Assembly: GCA_005406025.1 (NCBI GenBank)
Contig: BGZK01000005.1
Span: 1,426,001 to 1,490,000, forward strand
Source: Eumeta japonica
Lineage: Eukaryota > Arthropoda > Insecta > Lepidoptera > Psychidae
Length of the DNA: 64,000 bases
Reading direction: 5' to 3'
How positions within the stretch are numbered: the stretch's first letter is position 1; every line of letters starts with the position of its first letter. Below are positions 11,214 to 22,935 of the stretch, one piece after another. The translations under genes were made by a program, and so were the position numbers. The notes beneath the pieces were generated by a model that saw nothing but the letters and a program-made list of their open reading frames with translations, was not told the DNA's origin and searched no databases.

Positions 11214-12776
11214 ACTTTTTCTATTATACATAAAATCCTCTTCTCGAACTTATAGTATTTTGAATAGTGATTTTAATGAATTTAAGGTATTATAATGATA
11301 ATAACTATATAAAAAAAAAGCTGTCGTGTATTAGTCATGGTTTTTTGACAATAACGCAACTAGGCCGTTCGTCTATTCGACAATAATGAATCAATAATAC
11401 TGACAATAAATCATTAGAATGTACATTTGATGTTTCTTAGTAAATTAAGTCTGCGATCTGCAACCCTAGTCCAATTTATGATTCTTACGGTATTTCTTTT
11501 TAATAATCTAAAAGGGGTACGGTCCGAGCCCGACGGCCTCCTTATCGACTCAGAAGAAACTAATTAACGACACTTTATTAAACCCGTCACGTCATATGAA
11601 AATATAATTAAACATGTTTGTTTGATTTGATTCATATGTTTACCGCAACAAAAAAAAAATTACAATACAGATTACTTCTTGGATATTAGACTCGTATACT
11701 GTCAAACGCAGAAACAATGTATCAATTATACGGTGTGGTCACGAAAAATAAACAATTTCAATTCTGAAACGTTAAAAAAAAAGAATGTAGACTAAATTTC
11801 CTATATACATAATATTGTTGTGATTAGCATATAAGTGTATGGTTACTGTAAAAAAAAATGTACTCAAAAGCCTTCGAGACGGCTAACGCGGGTGGACAGG
11901 GCGGGGATAGCGTTTGTGGGCGGTGCGAGGGGGGGCTATCTATGACGTCATGTGTCTATGATATCGCGTTATTATAGAGGAAGAAATACAAAAGTTCGAC
12001 CGCCCAACAGTTGACGGAAAATACTTCAAAATTATCCGTTGTTGTCGATAGCAAATCAGGAAGAAAAAAACAGTAATACACATAAATAAAAATTGATAAT
12101 ATTTACTGTACTAATCGGTCACGAAAATACTTTTTTTTTTGAACTTTCGTTTTTTGTTTTTTTTTTTTTGTTTCGGAAAAGGCATCGACGCGCAACCTCG
12201 CCCCCCCCCACTCATAAATAATGCTTTAACTATATTTAAACGTTTCATGTTTACTGTACCGTAAAAATATAAATATATTACCGTATACATGTTTAGTGAG
12301 CGCGTGTTGTGTACGCGGCTTTAGCGACGTGTGTAATTTTTACATTAGGTGTTAGGCACACGTACCGCGGCGGGGCCACGGTGGTGACTAAATTTTTTTT
12401 TTTTGAACGTCCAAATTTTCACATTAAATATGAAAAATATTGAAAGCATCATCCACCGGTTCCGAAATTACGAAACGAAAGAAACATTTCCGGGATATGT
12501 TTATTCTATTTTTTGTTTTTTTTTTCTTCTTTACAATTGCCGCGCCGTTAACGGATGGCTTTGTACATTCATTTACAACTTTTCGAACAGATTTACGTAG
12601 TGATATCGAATAATCGTGTGACAATAATTTAGGACAAAAAAAATATATTATCCAAGAATACGTCGAAAGATGATGGCATATAATAACGATGGTTATGAGA
12701 TTAAAACATTTTTTCAAGAATGTGACAAAAGTTGACAAAAACAATAAATTACTTACAACAACGTGTCTAATGAATG

Positions 12777-12824
12777 TAGTGAACTGTGTTTCATGTTTCC
12801 GACGTGTTTCGACACAGTTCACTA
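12777..12824. repeat. Inverted repeat, 13-bp perfect arms
   Basis: tagtgaactgtgt (12777-12789) and acacagttcacta (12812-12824) are exact reverse complements around a 22-base loop. Confidence 0.9.
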
Positions 12825-13725
12825 TAAATGAAATGCAAACAAATAACACAATGAATATGGAATCACAGCTAGTACAATCTTAAAAGTTGCACGTACAATA
12901 AAACCAAATAAGACGTGATCTTCATAATGACAAATGTAAAATTCGTTGCCTTAGTGTAACACGAAAATTCTTTTAAAGATATGTTGGTACAAAGATGACA
13001 AATTATATCTAATATTTTTTTTTACCAAAACGTAAATAAAAAATGAAAAACAATACACTTAAATGTATTACAAGCACATTAAAAGTCATTTAAAACCGAT
13101 TTACTAAAACGAAATTTATTATAATTTTATATATATCCAAAGTCATGACAAAAACGGCAGACATGATTTTGACAAAAAACAAGTAACAAACGAAATAAAC
13201 ATCCATAATTAAAAATAAATGATGAATTACGTGACAATTGCATCAGTCGCTGGTGGTAAAATTTCTCAGAATGTGACCATGACAATAAATTGTGAATTTA
13301 TGACTTGAGACAATAAATCGATATTTATTTATGTATTTTACAAAAATGTAGATGATCGTATTTTTTCGATTAGTGTAATCGATAAATATTGCTCTTTGCA
13401 ATAATATAAACAGAGTTAGTACACAATGGGAAATATATGCAATGGATTGAATTGTCCACTCGACTAGACGACTTTCTTGTTTGGAATGCAGGTAAAAACA
13501 ATAAATAACAAATAAATATCGATGAGTAATACTTAAGTGTTCGTCCTTAAAATGTGGTACAATTTTTACAATGGACGTGAAGTAACATTGTTGTTTAAAA
13601 AAATATTTAGAAAAATTGTACTATTCTTTTTAATATAAACAGCTGTATGCAAAAGAAACCACAGGAAAATATAAAGGCCCCGCCGTCTATACCTACAGAC
13701 TATATTTGGCTTTAAAAATATATTA

Positions 13726-13801
13726 CACATATATATATATCTATATATCTATATATATTAATATATCTATTACATATATATACGTGTGTGTGTGTGTGTA
13801 T
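13726..13801. repeat. AT-rich and (GT)n compound microsatellite
   Basis: Interrupted (AT)n, including tatatatatatctatatatc, followed by a run of about eight GT units ending near 13799. Confidence 0.9.
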
Positions 13802-15232
13802 GGCTTTAAATCGAGTCAATATATACGATTCAAACACCTACATCGTATTTAACCGTTGCAATTACGCGTTTTAAATATATTTACATCATATTTATCCGTT
13901 TTGAGTATAATTTTTCTAAAAGACGTTGTATATTCAATAGTTTTACAAAATTATTTTCGTAATTCATGGATACTAGTGTTGTAGGCGAGCTCGTTCGATT
14001 AGTAAGTCCATTGCATCTTCGACTCTCGGTCGAATTTCTCTCTTTTCAAACGTGTATATCTTTCCAGAGATATCTAATAATACATTTCATTAGACTTAAA
14101 AAAATGAAGACAATTTGTCGTTTGACAATAATGAATCGCAAATGTTAGCGATTTCAATAGGGAATTATTGTCAAATTATTAGGAAAAATTTCTAAAAAAA
14201 AACACGCTACTGTTATTAAAAAAAAAGTACATAAATGTGAATCTTGGAGTAAGTCTTAAATGGCTTGAAAATATGTACTAGAATTAATAATCAATAACTT
14301 AATGTTTTGAAATGTATTTTAATTGGTGGTTTTATTGACAAATAAAGATAGTTACTCCTGAGCACGATTTGTCTTTATTTTTACCTCGGCCATAATCCTT
14401 TTCTATATACAGCAGATCTGCCTACATAAAACTGTCTTCAGAAGAGATATGTGAACCAAGTCTAAAAAAAAATTATAAAAAAAATTATGAAGGTCTATGA
14501 TAATAAAAATAAATCGTAATGTAGAAGGGGAAAATCCAAAGGAGACCCATTCAATAAAAACATAACCAAATCATTTTACCTCTTAAATGCCAAGTGCAGA
14601 AGCACTAAACGATAAAATACTTTAAAAACTCTAGCTCAAATCTTGTCTAGTTAGATAACGCGACTCTATTAATTGGCTAGTTAAACTTCTGTACACAATA
14701 TATGGACCGTTAATAAATAAATACAATTTTTTTCGGAGGTAGTATTAGCATAATCAAATTATTTAGTTATTGTGAAACTCCACAATACATTTTCTATAGA
14801 CATATCCACATATCCACAATACATTCTACATTTCATTACATAATGTATATATTTATAGAAAGGTAGTCATTCTAATTTCGCAATCATGGCGGTGTGATGA
14901 CTACGGATTGTCGAATTTTCATATAAATTACCATAAACTTTCCACACTCTTAAAGCTTTATTTACTTTTTCGAAATTTTTAAAATAAGTTGTAAGTATAT
15001 CGAAATGCATGTATGTGTGTTCGTTCTCTCAGCATTCGTAAAAAAATCATTTGATTACGGTGAAACTTCGGCGATGGGTAGTACACGCGAAAAGGAATTA
15101 AAAAAAAAAAGAAAAATTTTAGCATTCATCTCCATCTTAACTTGTTTATTTGTAATATTGAATCAAACTATTGAATCAATTCTAAACATCATTTCTCTTA
15201 TACAAAGCTATACTGTAAATTCTATAAATACA

Positions 15233-15315
15233 CTCACGAACACACAAACGCGCACACACACCACACACACAGGAATGCACACAGGCATGCACGCACGCGC
15301 GAACACACACATCTG
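15233..15315. repeat. CA-rich low-complexity tract
   Basis: Repeated acacac, gcacgcac and cacaca stretches. A plus-strand open frame across it (15005-15331) is low complexity and not credible as a gene. Confidence 0.75.
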
Positions 15316-15369
15316 TACATATCTATGCTAATATTGTAAACGCGAAAGTTTGGATGAATGTTAGTTGCC

Positions 15370-16545
15370 CAATCGCGAGAGAACGCCTAGACGGAACTGA
15401 ATTACATTTGGCTGAAAGATAGACTATAGTCTAGCAAGGCACACAGGTTACTCTTTATTCCGGAAAAATGTACGGTTCTCGCGTGATAGATTTCTTGTAC
15501 TATAAAGGTTTACCACAATTACAAGAAAATAAGCACATAGATAGAACATAGTCTGGCATAACAGACAGATTATTTATTATATTTATCCCGAAAAAATGTA
15601 AATTTTCAGTGGGATAGATTTATTTGATAAGATCTGCTTAAAGAATCAGGATGATATTTGGCGCAGAGATAGACTATAGTCTGGTACTGCATACAGATTA
15701 CATTTTGTTCTGAAAAAATGTATGGTTACAGTAAAGGAATTTTATTTTGCTAGAACGGCTTAAGGGATCTGGATGATATAAGGTACAAAGATAGGCTATA
15801 GTTTGTTATTGCACAAAGGCTCATTTTATTCCGAAAAAATGTTCTATTCCCGTGTGGTAGAATTGTTTTATGAAAACAGCTTACCACATAGGGATGACAA
15901 TAAACACATAGACAGAACATATTTCGGCATAACAGATGGGCTACTTTTTACTTCAAAAAATGTACATTTCTCGTGGAGTAGATTTATTTTGTAGGAACGG
16001 CTTAAGAGATCAGGATGATATTTGGTGCAGAGGTAGACTATAGTCTGACTTGCGCACAGGTTACTTTTTATTCCGAAAAAAATTATAATACTCATGTGAT
16101 AGATTTGTTTTACCATAGCAGCTTACCGCATCTGAATAACAATAAGCGCATAGATAGAACATAGCCCGGGATACCAGACAGGCTACTTTTATATTCTGGA
16201 TAAATGTATATTTTTCATGGGATAGTTTTATTTGGCCAAGACGGCTAAAGGTATCTAGATCATATTTGACAAATAGATTTAGTCTAGCATACTAAATAGG
16301 CAACTTTTAATTTCGGAAAAATGTACAGTTCCGGTATAGTAGATTTGTATTTCCAAAGCATCTAAAAAGATCTGGATAATATTTGGCACTAAGATCAACT
16401 ATATTCTGGCAATGCACACAGGTTTTTTATTCTGGAAAATTGTGTGGTTCCCGTGGGATAGATTTGTTTTGCCAAAATCGGTTTAAGTGATCTAGACGAC
16501 GTTTGGCACAAACATGGACCATCGAATGGAATTGCACACAGGTTA
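15370..16545 (+). repeat. Tandem array, about ten diverged units of about 122 bp
   Basis: A core reading roughly agatagactatagtctgg, then gcacacaggttac, ttattccgaaaaaatgtac and gggatagatttgtttt, recurs near 15425, 15548, 15671, 15794, 15914, 16034, 16158, 16275, 16395 and 16515. Spacing is therefore about 120-123 bp. Two unit types can be told apart. One has 'acggcttaagagatcaggat' and 'gatatttggc'. The other has 'gcttaccacat' followed by 'aataagcacatagatagaac', at 15548, 15914 and 16158. Units are clearly diverged, so the array is old. No open frame spans it; short open frames inside it are incidental. Confidence 0.88.
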
Positions 16546-18060
16546 CCCAGCGAAACGGAATGAAGCGGAAAATCGAGTGTCGAGACTGGGAAAGGTTCAA
16601 AGTAGAGGACGGAACCAAGTACGTGATCGACCGTGGGACCAAAATCAGAATTATGCTGCTAACCAGAATAAAAACAAGAATTAACTTCTAAAATAAAAAA
16701 AATCAATAGAGTTTTTGGTAATGGAATTTCAAAAGAAGATTTATCAAATTCAAATTTCGTGAGATATTTATAATGGCGCATGCGCTGATCTCAACTTTTC
16801 ACATATGGCTTAAGGTTAAACTTTCTTTTCTATATAAATATAGATATACAAACACCACCTCAACGCTCCGCTTGTGAGGCGTGCAATACACAGTCGTTTT
16901 TTAGTTTTTTGTAAATTATAATTAAACGACAGTACTTAGAACGCTAATATTAACTAGGAATCAGCACAGGGTATAACTTTATATAATAAAAAAAACGGTA
17001 AGATACATTTTTCGACCAATTTCTCTGCCACATACATGGATCCATAAACACAGACTGACGGACGTCCAACATGATTGATTTTAATGTTACTGTTTACTGT
17101 ATTAAACAAAATAATTATTTATAAAATATACCATATGTGCTAGACAGATTATTTAACTTGACATTAGTGCACTCATATTACCCTGTAAGTGTTCTATTAC
17201 TAAAAAAAAGTCATTTAAGTTTCGAAAAACTGCGTTTTTTGACATCTCGAGAGAGTAGAGCACCACCTCAACGCTCCGCTTGTGGCACAATCGGTTGAAG
17301 ATCCGTCGTAGAGTGAGTACCTGAAGTGTTGAGTACGTCGGCACGTCTGTCTACGCAGGTGGAGTCGCGGGTGGAAGCTATTATATACATAAAACTATCC
17401 CTGAGAAAATTAGATCACCACCTCGGCTTCATCCGCATATTTATAATATTACACCGATTTTTAAAATTATTTCACTCAGGAAGCTACACTATACCCGAGT
17501 AATATACCTAGACTACTTGTCATTTTGTTACTAACATTTACCCCGGTTTTGTAGAAATCGGAACTGTAACCGGTAGTGAAATCAAAATTGAAAGCAGAAC
17601 GAGGAAAAGAATCGAGAGCCGGGATTGGAATCAAAATTGAGAATATGAACCAAGAGTGTAACAGGGATCGGAATCAGAAAAAGTATCGGGATCATAAGTG
17701 GAGAAAAAACTGGAATTGGGATTGAGAACAATACCGACCAGTATAATATATAAAGAAATATTGTATGTCCACATAGGCAAAGCCGCAGACGGAAAGTAAA
17801 TCTTATGTAGATAGGATTGTACATTTCAGTTCTTCGAATATTTTAAACTGAGAAGAATATTTGCACTTGAAATTTGTATTTTGCTCAGATTTTTGGTACG
17901 CTTTAATTGCTTCAAAATAAAAACATGTCGCTTAATTAAAAAAATCGATGGCACCATCTTAGCTTGAGTTTTGTTGAAAATAAGTGACTAAGTTACGAGG
18001 TGAAACACGATTTTGGACTTAAATTATAACTAAATTGACGGTTGAACGGTAAAATTACAA
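16546..18060. other. Non-coding DNA with simple purine-rich repeats
   Basis: Bases 16550-16690 and 17560-17730 are purine-rich, built on degenerate ggaatcagaat/gggatcgga motifs. A 24-bp sequence is present twice (16853-16876 and 17261-17284). No coding exon was recognised. Confidence 0.55.
16853..17284 (+). repeat. Directly repeated 24-bp sequence, copies 408 bp apart
   Basis: caccacctcaacgctccgct followed by tgtg occurs at 16853-16876 and 17261-17284 without mismatch. Flanks differ beyond the 24 bases, so these may be fragments of a dispersed repeat or a target duplication. Confidence 0.85.
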
Positions 18061-18064
18061 GCAC

Positions 18065-20058
18065 ATGTTCACATCGTCTTTGCCTCGAATTGAAAGTAGA
18101 AATCTTTTTATAAGCGCCCATTTGTCGAAACAATTTTCTATCTACATCCCATCTTCTAAAAAGTTACTCCGGCGCTACCTCATAGCCCTCCTGGCTCTAG
18201 GAGATGCCGCCATACTCTTCGGAGATTTTAATTGTAAAAACCCTAGGTGGGATTATCCAATCTTCAACTACAATGGAAACAAACTTATTCAACTCGAGGA
18301 CAGACTCAATTTTGAACCTATTGCACCCTCTACGTCGATTTACTATCCTGACATCACAACTATAGGCCCTCCACCTTAGACATTGCTTTAATTAGAGTTG
18401 CACTCAATTTAAATTGTATCGAGACACTTCATTGAATCCTTTCTGACCGTAGACCGGTCTTGCTGAAAATGGGACCTGCCGATGACGACACTACCGCCCT
18501 AAATAGCATTCCCGAAGACATTAGTACAACCGACGAGATTGACTCTGCCATAGGTGCTCTTACCAACCACGTTAGGAAAGTGGTTGAGAAAAGCGAGTGG
18601 GAGGTTCCAGCGTCCTTAGAGCACCGGAAACTCTTGGCCGACGTCCTCGAATTGATGAGATCAAAAGATGCACCATTACGCCGCCCGAGCGTATATCCTA
18701 CCACTAAATATAGATCCAGAGCGCGAGCTTTCCAACACCGAGTGAGAGCTCGCGTTCAGGACGTCCTAAATGAGAACTGGAAAGATCTCATAAAGGAAAT
18801 TACGCCCACATACAAAACGTTTTGAAGAGTCACCCAAGCGCTTAAAAAAGAGGGTATTTCTTTATATACCCTTTGTTTTAAACGTTATTATTCAGTATTA
18901 GTATATACAATATTATCCGGTCTTTTGAGAGAAGGTATAGAGTACCTCCTCTTAAAACCGAATAATATCGTTGCCCTAGGCGACGCAGAGATAGCGGAGT
19001 GCTTAGCGGATAGAATCGAATGCCAATGCTCTCATGCTTACCCTCTGCACGATGCTCATAGTCAACGTATTGACGAAGAGATCCAGAACAAAACCTCGCT
19101 CGAACTTAAAGACAATCTGCCTTCCGTTTCTCTCAGCGAAGTTCAAACGCTGATTAAATCCCTCAAAATAAAAAATGCAACGGGCCTTGATAGTATTAGT
19201 AACAAAGCAATCAAATGTTTTCATTTGCCTCTACTGGGCTTACTCGTCGCGATATATAACACGTGCCTTAAAAATTGCTATTTCCCTCTCATCTGGAAAA
19301 AGGTGAAGGTAATAGGTATCCATAAACCAGGGAAACCTCGCGACCTCCCTACTAATTACAAACCGATCAGCCTCCTGAGCGGTCTGGGTAAGTTTTTCGG
19401 AAAAATTCTCAAATTTTGCTTGAGCGATCACCTTCTTGGGAAAGGCATTGTCATAGATGAACAGTTCGGTTTTCGCTCAGCTGATGCATGTCTCCAACAA
19501 GTTCTCTGACTAGTAGAATGTGTCACGGAGGCCTTTAAATCTAAGCAAAAAATTGTAGGTATCTTCTTTGACATAGTTGAGGCCTTCGATAAGGTATGGC
19601 ACGTGGACCTTATCTATAAGCTTCATGCACTCCATGCACCAGATCGCTTTATTCATATCATTCATAATTATATTAGTAATAGGCACTTTACTTTCAGATA
19701 CGAGCGCACACACTCAACTAGACATCTTATCAGAGCAAGAGTTCCTCAAGGCTCCACCGTCTCTCCCCTGCTGTATTCCACTTATACAAATGACATTCTG
19801 CGTCCGTCATCAGACATCCAACTCGCGTTATTTGCGGATAATATCGCGCTTTATTACCGTACAAACCACAAGAAACCAACTTTCCTCCACCTCCAGGGGG
19901 CTATTGATGAACTGGGTAGATTGTTCCGTACCTGGAGAATTGAGATTAACCCTGATAAGTCAGCAGCTACACAGTTTAAGTATATCAAGAGTATTTCAAA
20001 CATTTCATCTTTGACACGCCACGTACCAATCTCAGCCCTAATAAGATTGTCACGTTCA
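18065..20058 (+). mobile_element. Decayed jockey-like LINE, endonuclease and reverse transcriptase
   Basis: Bases 18065-18379 encode the C-terminal half of an apurinic-type endonuclease (ILFGDFNCKNPRWDY, then SIYYPDI). After a frame change, LDIALIRVALNLNCIETLH continues it near 18380. Bases 18460-18825 encode the linker before the reverse transcriptase. Bases 18925-20020 are one reverse-transcriptase frame interrupted by a single in-frame TGA at 19507-19509. Motifs visible are NATGLDSISNKAIK, an EQFGFR block, AFDKVW and a VPQGSTVSPLLYSTYTND block. The catalytic FADD box reads FADN, so the enzyme would be inactive. An AT-rich stretch at 18840-18930 looks like divergence or a small insertion. 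No RNase H follows, which fits the jockey clade. The 3' end is cut by a minus-strand R1-like copy near 20.05 kb. Confidence 0.88.
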
Positions 20059-20059
20059 A

Positions 20060-21750
20060 TGTCTGCTCGCTATGGTAACTTCATAGTCATCAGGCAGCAC
20101 ACCGCCGGAACCGGTAATGCCGCCGTGCTAATCGTACGGCAAACCTTAGTCAACTGTGTCAGAGCTAGTCTCTGCGTCCTGAGTAGTGCACTACGCACCA
20201 TGTGTAGATTGACACACATATGCCAACGCGCGCAGCGTGCGTGATTGTAGCCAGATATGTCCCCCGGCAGACTGTCAACAGGGACGGATTTTGCATTCCC
20301 CACGATGCGGCCGACACTCTGGATACCTTGCCAAAATTCTTTTGCAGCTCTCTCACCTATGGACTGCGCGTGCTTCGCAAACGAGAACCGACCATCGATG
20401 GCCACTCCCAGCATTGTAGCCACGGGAATAGTCCGTATAGAATCACTCCCCATTCTCATGACAGGCGGTCTCTGCAGCCTTCCCTTAACGGTCATGGAGC
20501 AGGACTTAATCGGCGAGAAACCCAAACGATTTCATCCGCCCCACTCCCGGATAGGATCAAGGGCCACCCGCGATTGTCTCTTAATTTCAGTCCAGGAGGG
20601 CGTTTCCACCAGAATCGTCACGTCGTCCACGTAGGCTACGACTTTAACTCTGGCTGGGAATGGAAGCTGTAACAAGTGTCCATGAGGACATTTCATAAGG
20701 TGGGCTCTAGGACCGAGCCCTGTGGACATTTCAACGTTGACCTCTTCTACGCCACCTCCCCGCCAATGAACAAGCCCATCTTTCTGTCAGTAAAATAGCT
20801 TATCAGTAGTTTTTACAAGTAAGGCGGTAACTCTCCCCGCTTTACTTTAGTCATAAGCATGGGCCATCATGCATTATCAAAGGCACCGCTTATGTCAAGG
20901 AATATGCACTGGACATACCTCTCCTCAGATTTCCGAGCCACCCCCAAAATACAATTGAGGGCAGTACTGTTCGATCTATCGATAAGAGAGCCATGCTGGC
21001 AGGTACTTAAATTCCTAACCAGTCCTGTAGCCAGTCGTAAAAAGATCTTGTCTAAGACGGAAAGTAAGGTGATCGAGCGGTATGATTTCGAATGCACTGG
21101 CTTGCCATTACCTATGGGTAAAATAAGCAGCCAACTGCTCTTCCACACTTTATGAAACACGCCCCCAACCACGCACCTCTTGTTTAACCTTACAAATTTC
21201 GGCTGCACCGCCTCCTATACATGCTTCCCTATTTTTGAGCTGATGCCGTCTAGACCCGGGGCCGTGTTAGTCAGGTACCCGACTATTCTCCCCAGCTTCG
21301 ACCCCACCAAAGGCACCGCGTCCCGCCTAAACCGAACCATTGCCACCGCCAATTGCACCAGCACATGTTACTCCGTGTCCTTGCCCGGATCATCGTCCGG
21401 GCACAGTGCACCGGAGCACCCCATACATGGCTCCCCTAGTGTCACAAGCGTAGCCTTCAGCCAAAGTGATGCCATTGACCACATTGCGAGAAGAAAGGCA
21501 GCATCCCGAGACCGCCATGTACGTCAGCCCTCACGAGTTCGCATTCCCACTCTCTGCGATCTGCCTGAAATATGCCTCCCGCGCATCTCTCATTGCCATA
21601 AAGTACTTCCACCGTTCTTGGTGGAAGTCCGCGGTAGCATGCCATCCACAGCATGGAATGAAGAACAACCCAACACCTCCCATGGCTCTTCCAACCTTCC
21701 GGTTATACGAACTTAATTGTAGACGAGACACCGATAGACTAGTCTTCTTG
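20060..21750 (-). mobile_element. R1-like LINE fragment, linker and reverse transcriptase (copy A)
   Basis: Read right to left, 21731-21457 encodes the region between endonuclease and reverse transcriptase (HQERWKYFMAMRDAREAYFR). Bases 21208-20867 encode the start of the reverse transcriptase (SYRSITLLSVLDKIFLR, later FLDISGAFDNA). Bases 20729-20532 encode the catalytic box as AYVDDVTILVETPSW, and 20525-20070 the thumb region. Frames shift several times, so it is a pseudogene. Both ends are missing: no endonuclease precedes it and no RNase H or zinc knuckle follows. Protein-level similarity to copy B (22940-25160) shows the same family. Plus-strand open frames over this span are shadows. Confidence 0.85.
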
Positions 21751-21799
21751 GTTCTTAAAAGTTATTCTTTACTTCAATTCTTTGTCCCTAGTGACAACT

Positions 21800-22440
21800 C
21801 TCGCTTAATAGGGCTTGTTCTCCACAAAAACAGTCTTTGTCGCCGATCTGCTCTTCTTATAGTTGTCCGTCTCGCAGTTTATACCATCCGAGCGCAAACT
21901 CTCTTAGCTGGCGAAAGTTCCCCGAAGAGCCCGCAAAGTCCGAGTAATAGACCGGACCCACACTCAGCACCTCCAAACCGCTCAACATCACAGTCCTAAG
22001 TTCGTTATATAGAAGACAGCACCACAAAACATGGTGCATATCCTCGTTCCTAAGCCCACACAAACATACACTCGTATCATTCAAACCTAGATCATGCAGT
22101 CTCTTGCGAAAACAGCCATGCCCAGTCAAGAGCTGCGACACTTTGTAGTCTGGCTCCACCCAGTCTGAGCTGATACCTCCGGAAAGAAACGGTACAGCTC
22201 TCGTCCATTCGCTTCTCCATTCCATCTCTCTTTGCCATTCTTGCATTATCTCACTCCTGACCTCCCACCTGAGTATTCCAATCTCGGTCCTTATGCGTCG
22301 GTGACGCTTGTTGTCCACCCTTCCCGCGATAAGTTATTCAAAATCAGTCGACAGACCCCCAGCGAGCATAGGCAAAGCCGCTGTGCTCGTCGTGATGTAC
22401 GCCTTCGTCAAGAGTGTTAGTGTTGGTCGTTGAGTCCTCA
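21800..22440 (-). mobile_element. C-terminal fragment of an R1-like LINE
   Basis: The minus-strand frame 22318-21857 encodes a 153-residue C-terminal part. It has the sequence LLTGHGCFRKRLHDLGL, then CLCGLRNEDMHHVLWCC, matching the Cys/His zinc-knuckle end typical of R1-clade ORF2. It lies 5' (minus sense) of copy A and 3' of copy B. It is therefore most simply the end of copy B, separated from it by an AT-rich insertion at about 22450-22930. Confidence 0.82.
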
Positions 22441-22449
22441 GCAGAACGC

Positions 22450-22935
22450 TTCTTACGACATGCAGCTTTGCGGGCTGGTGCCAACATCATGTAGCATATG
22501 TCAAAGTGCAAAGTGCTCTGATATATGACTTTTAAATATCAATATCGATTACCCCACTAATATAAAATTTAATAAAAAAAAAATGCGATCGATAGGTGTA
22601 ATAATGTTGAAGCTCGGCGTAGCCGTTCGAGAGATATCGCACGTCATACATTTTCACAGAATAAAAAAATGTAGCATAACTCGGAGACTTTACGTTCGAT
22701 CGGGTTGTGACCTATGACAAGATTTTTTGTTCGTTCAATTAGCTTTCGAACGCTGCAAACGCAGATATCGTCGTTTCAATAGTTTCGGAGTTGTTGCTAT
22801 GCTTAGGAAAATAGGTTTTTGTAATATAACTAGACCACCGTATGCTCGATTGGCTTACAACGATTACTTAAAAATTAGTAAAAAAAATAAGATGTCTATA
22901 GATGTGATAATGTAGAGATTTCGCGCGTTATACAT
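22450..22935. other. AT-rich segment interrupting an R1-like LINE
   Basis: This non-LINE sequence lies between the reverse-transcriptase end of copy B and the zinc-knuckle fragment. The motif 'gatgtctatagatgtgataatgt' near 22890 resembles 'gatcgataggtgtaataatgt' near 22588, and a 'cgcgcgttatacattttttt' near 22921 resembles 'cgcacgtcatacattttcac' near 22640. The segment therefore contains two diverged direct copies of about 300 bp. It could be an inserted element. Confidence 0.5.

Larger units (their letters stand above)
11214..15360. other. AT-rich non-coding tract
   Basis: No coding potential was recognised. Contents include a GC-rich patch at 11880-11940, homopolymer T and A runs (about 12130-12175), a 13-bp-arm hairpin at 12777-12824, an AT/TG microsatellite at 13726-13801 and a CA-rich tract at 15230-15315. 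It may include an extended 3'UTR of the upstream gene. Confidence 0.5.

Noticed and set aside
12424..12849. 141-codon minus-strand open frame
   Set aside because: It is composed of AT-rich low-complexity sequence (Lys and Phe runs) with no splice or domain evidence; chance openness in an AT-rich tract.
15370..16545. Tandem array considered as a CRISPR or coding repeat
   Set aside because: Units are contiguous, diverged and about 122 bp with no unique spacers, and no frame stays open across units.
20220..21999. Several plus-strand frames of 125-178 codons
   Set aside because: They overlap the minus-strand R1-like coding sequence and are shadows of it.
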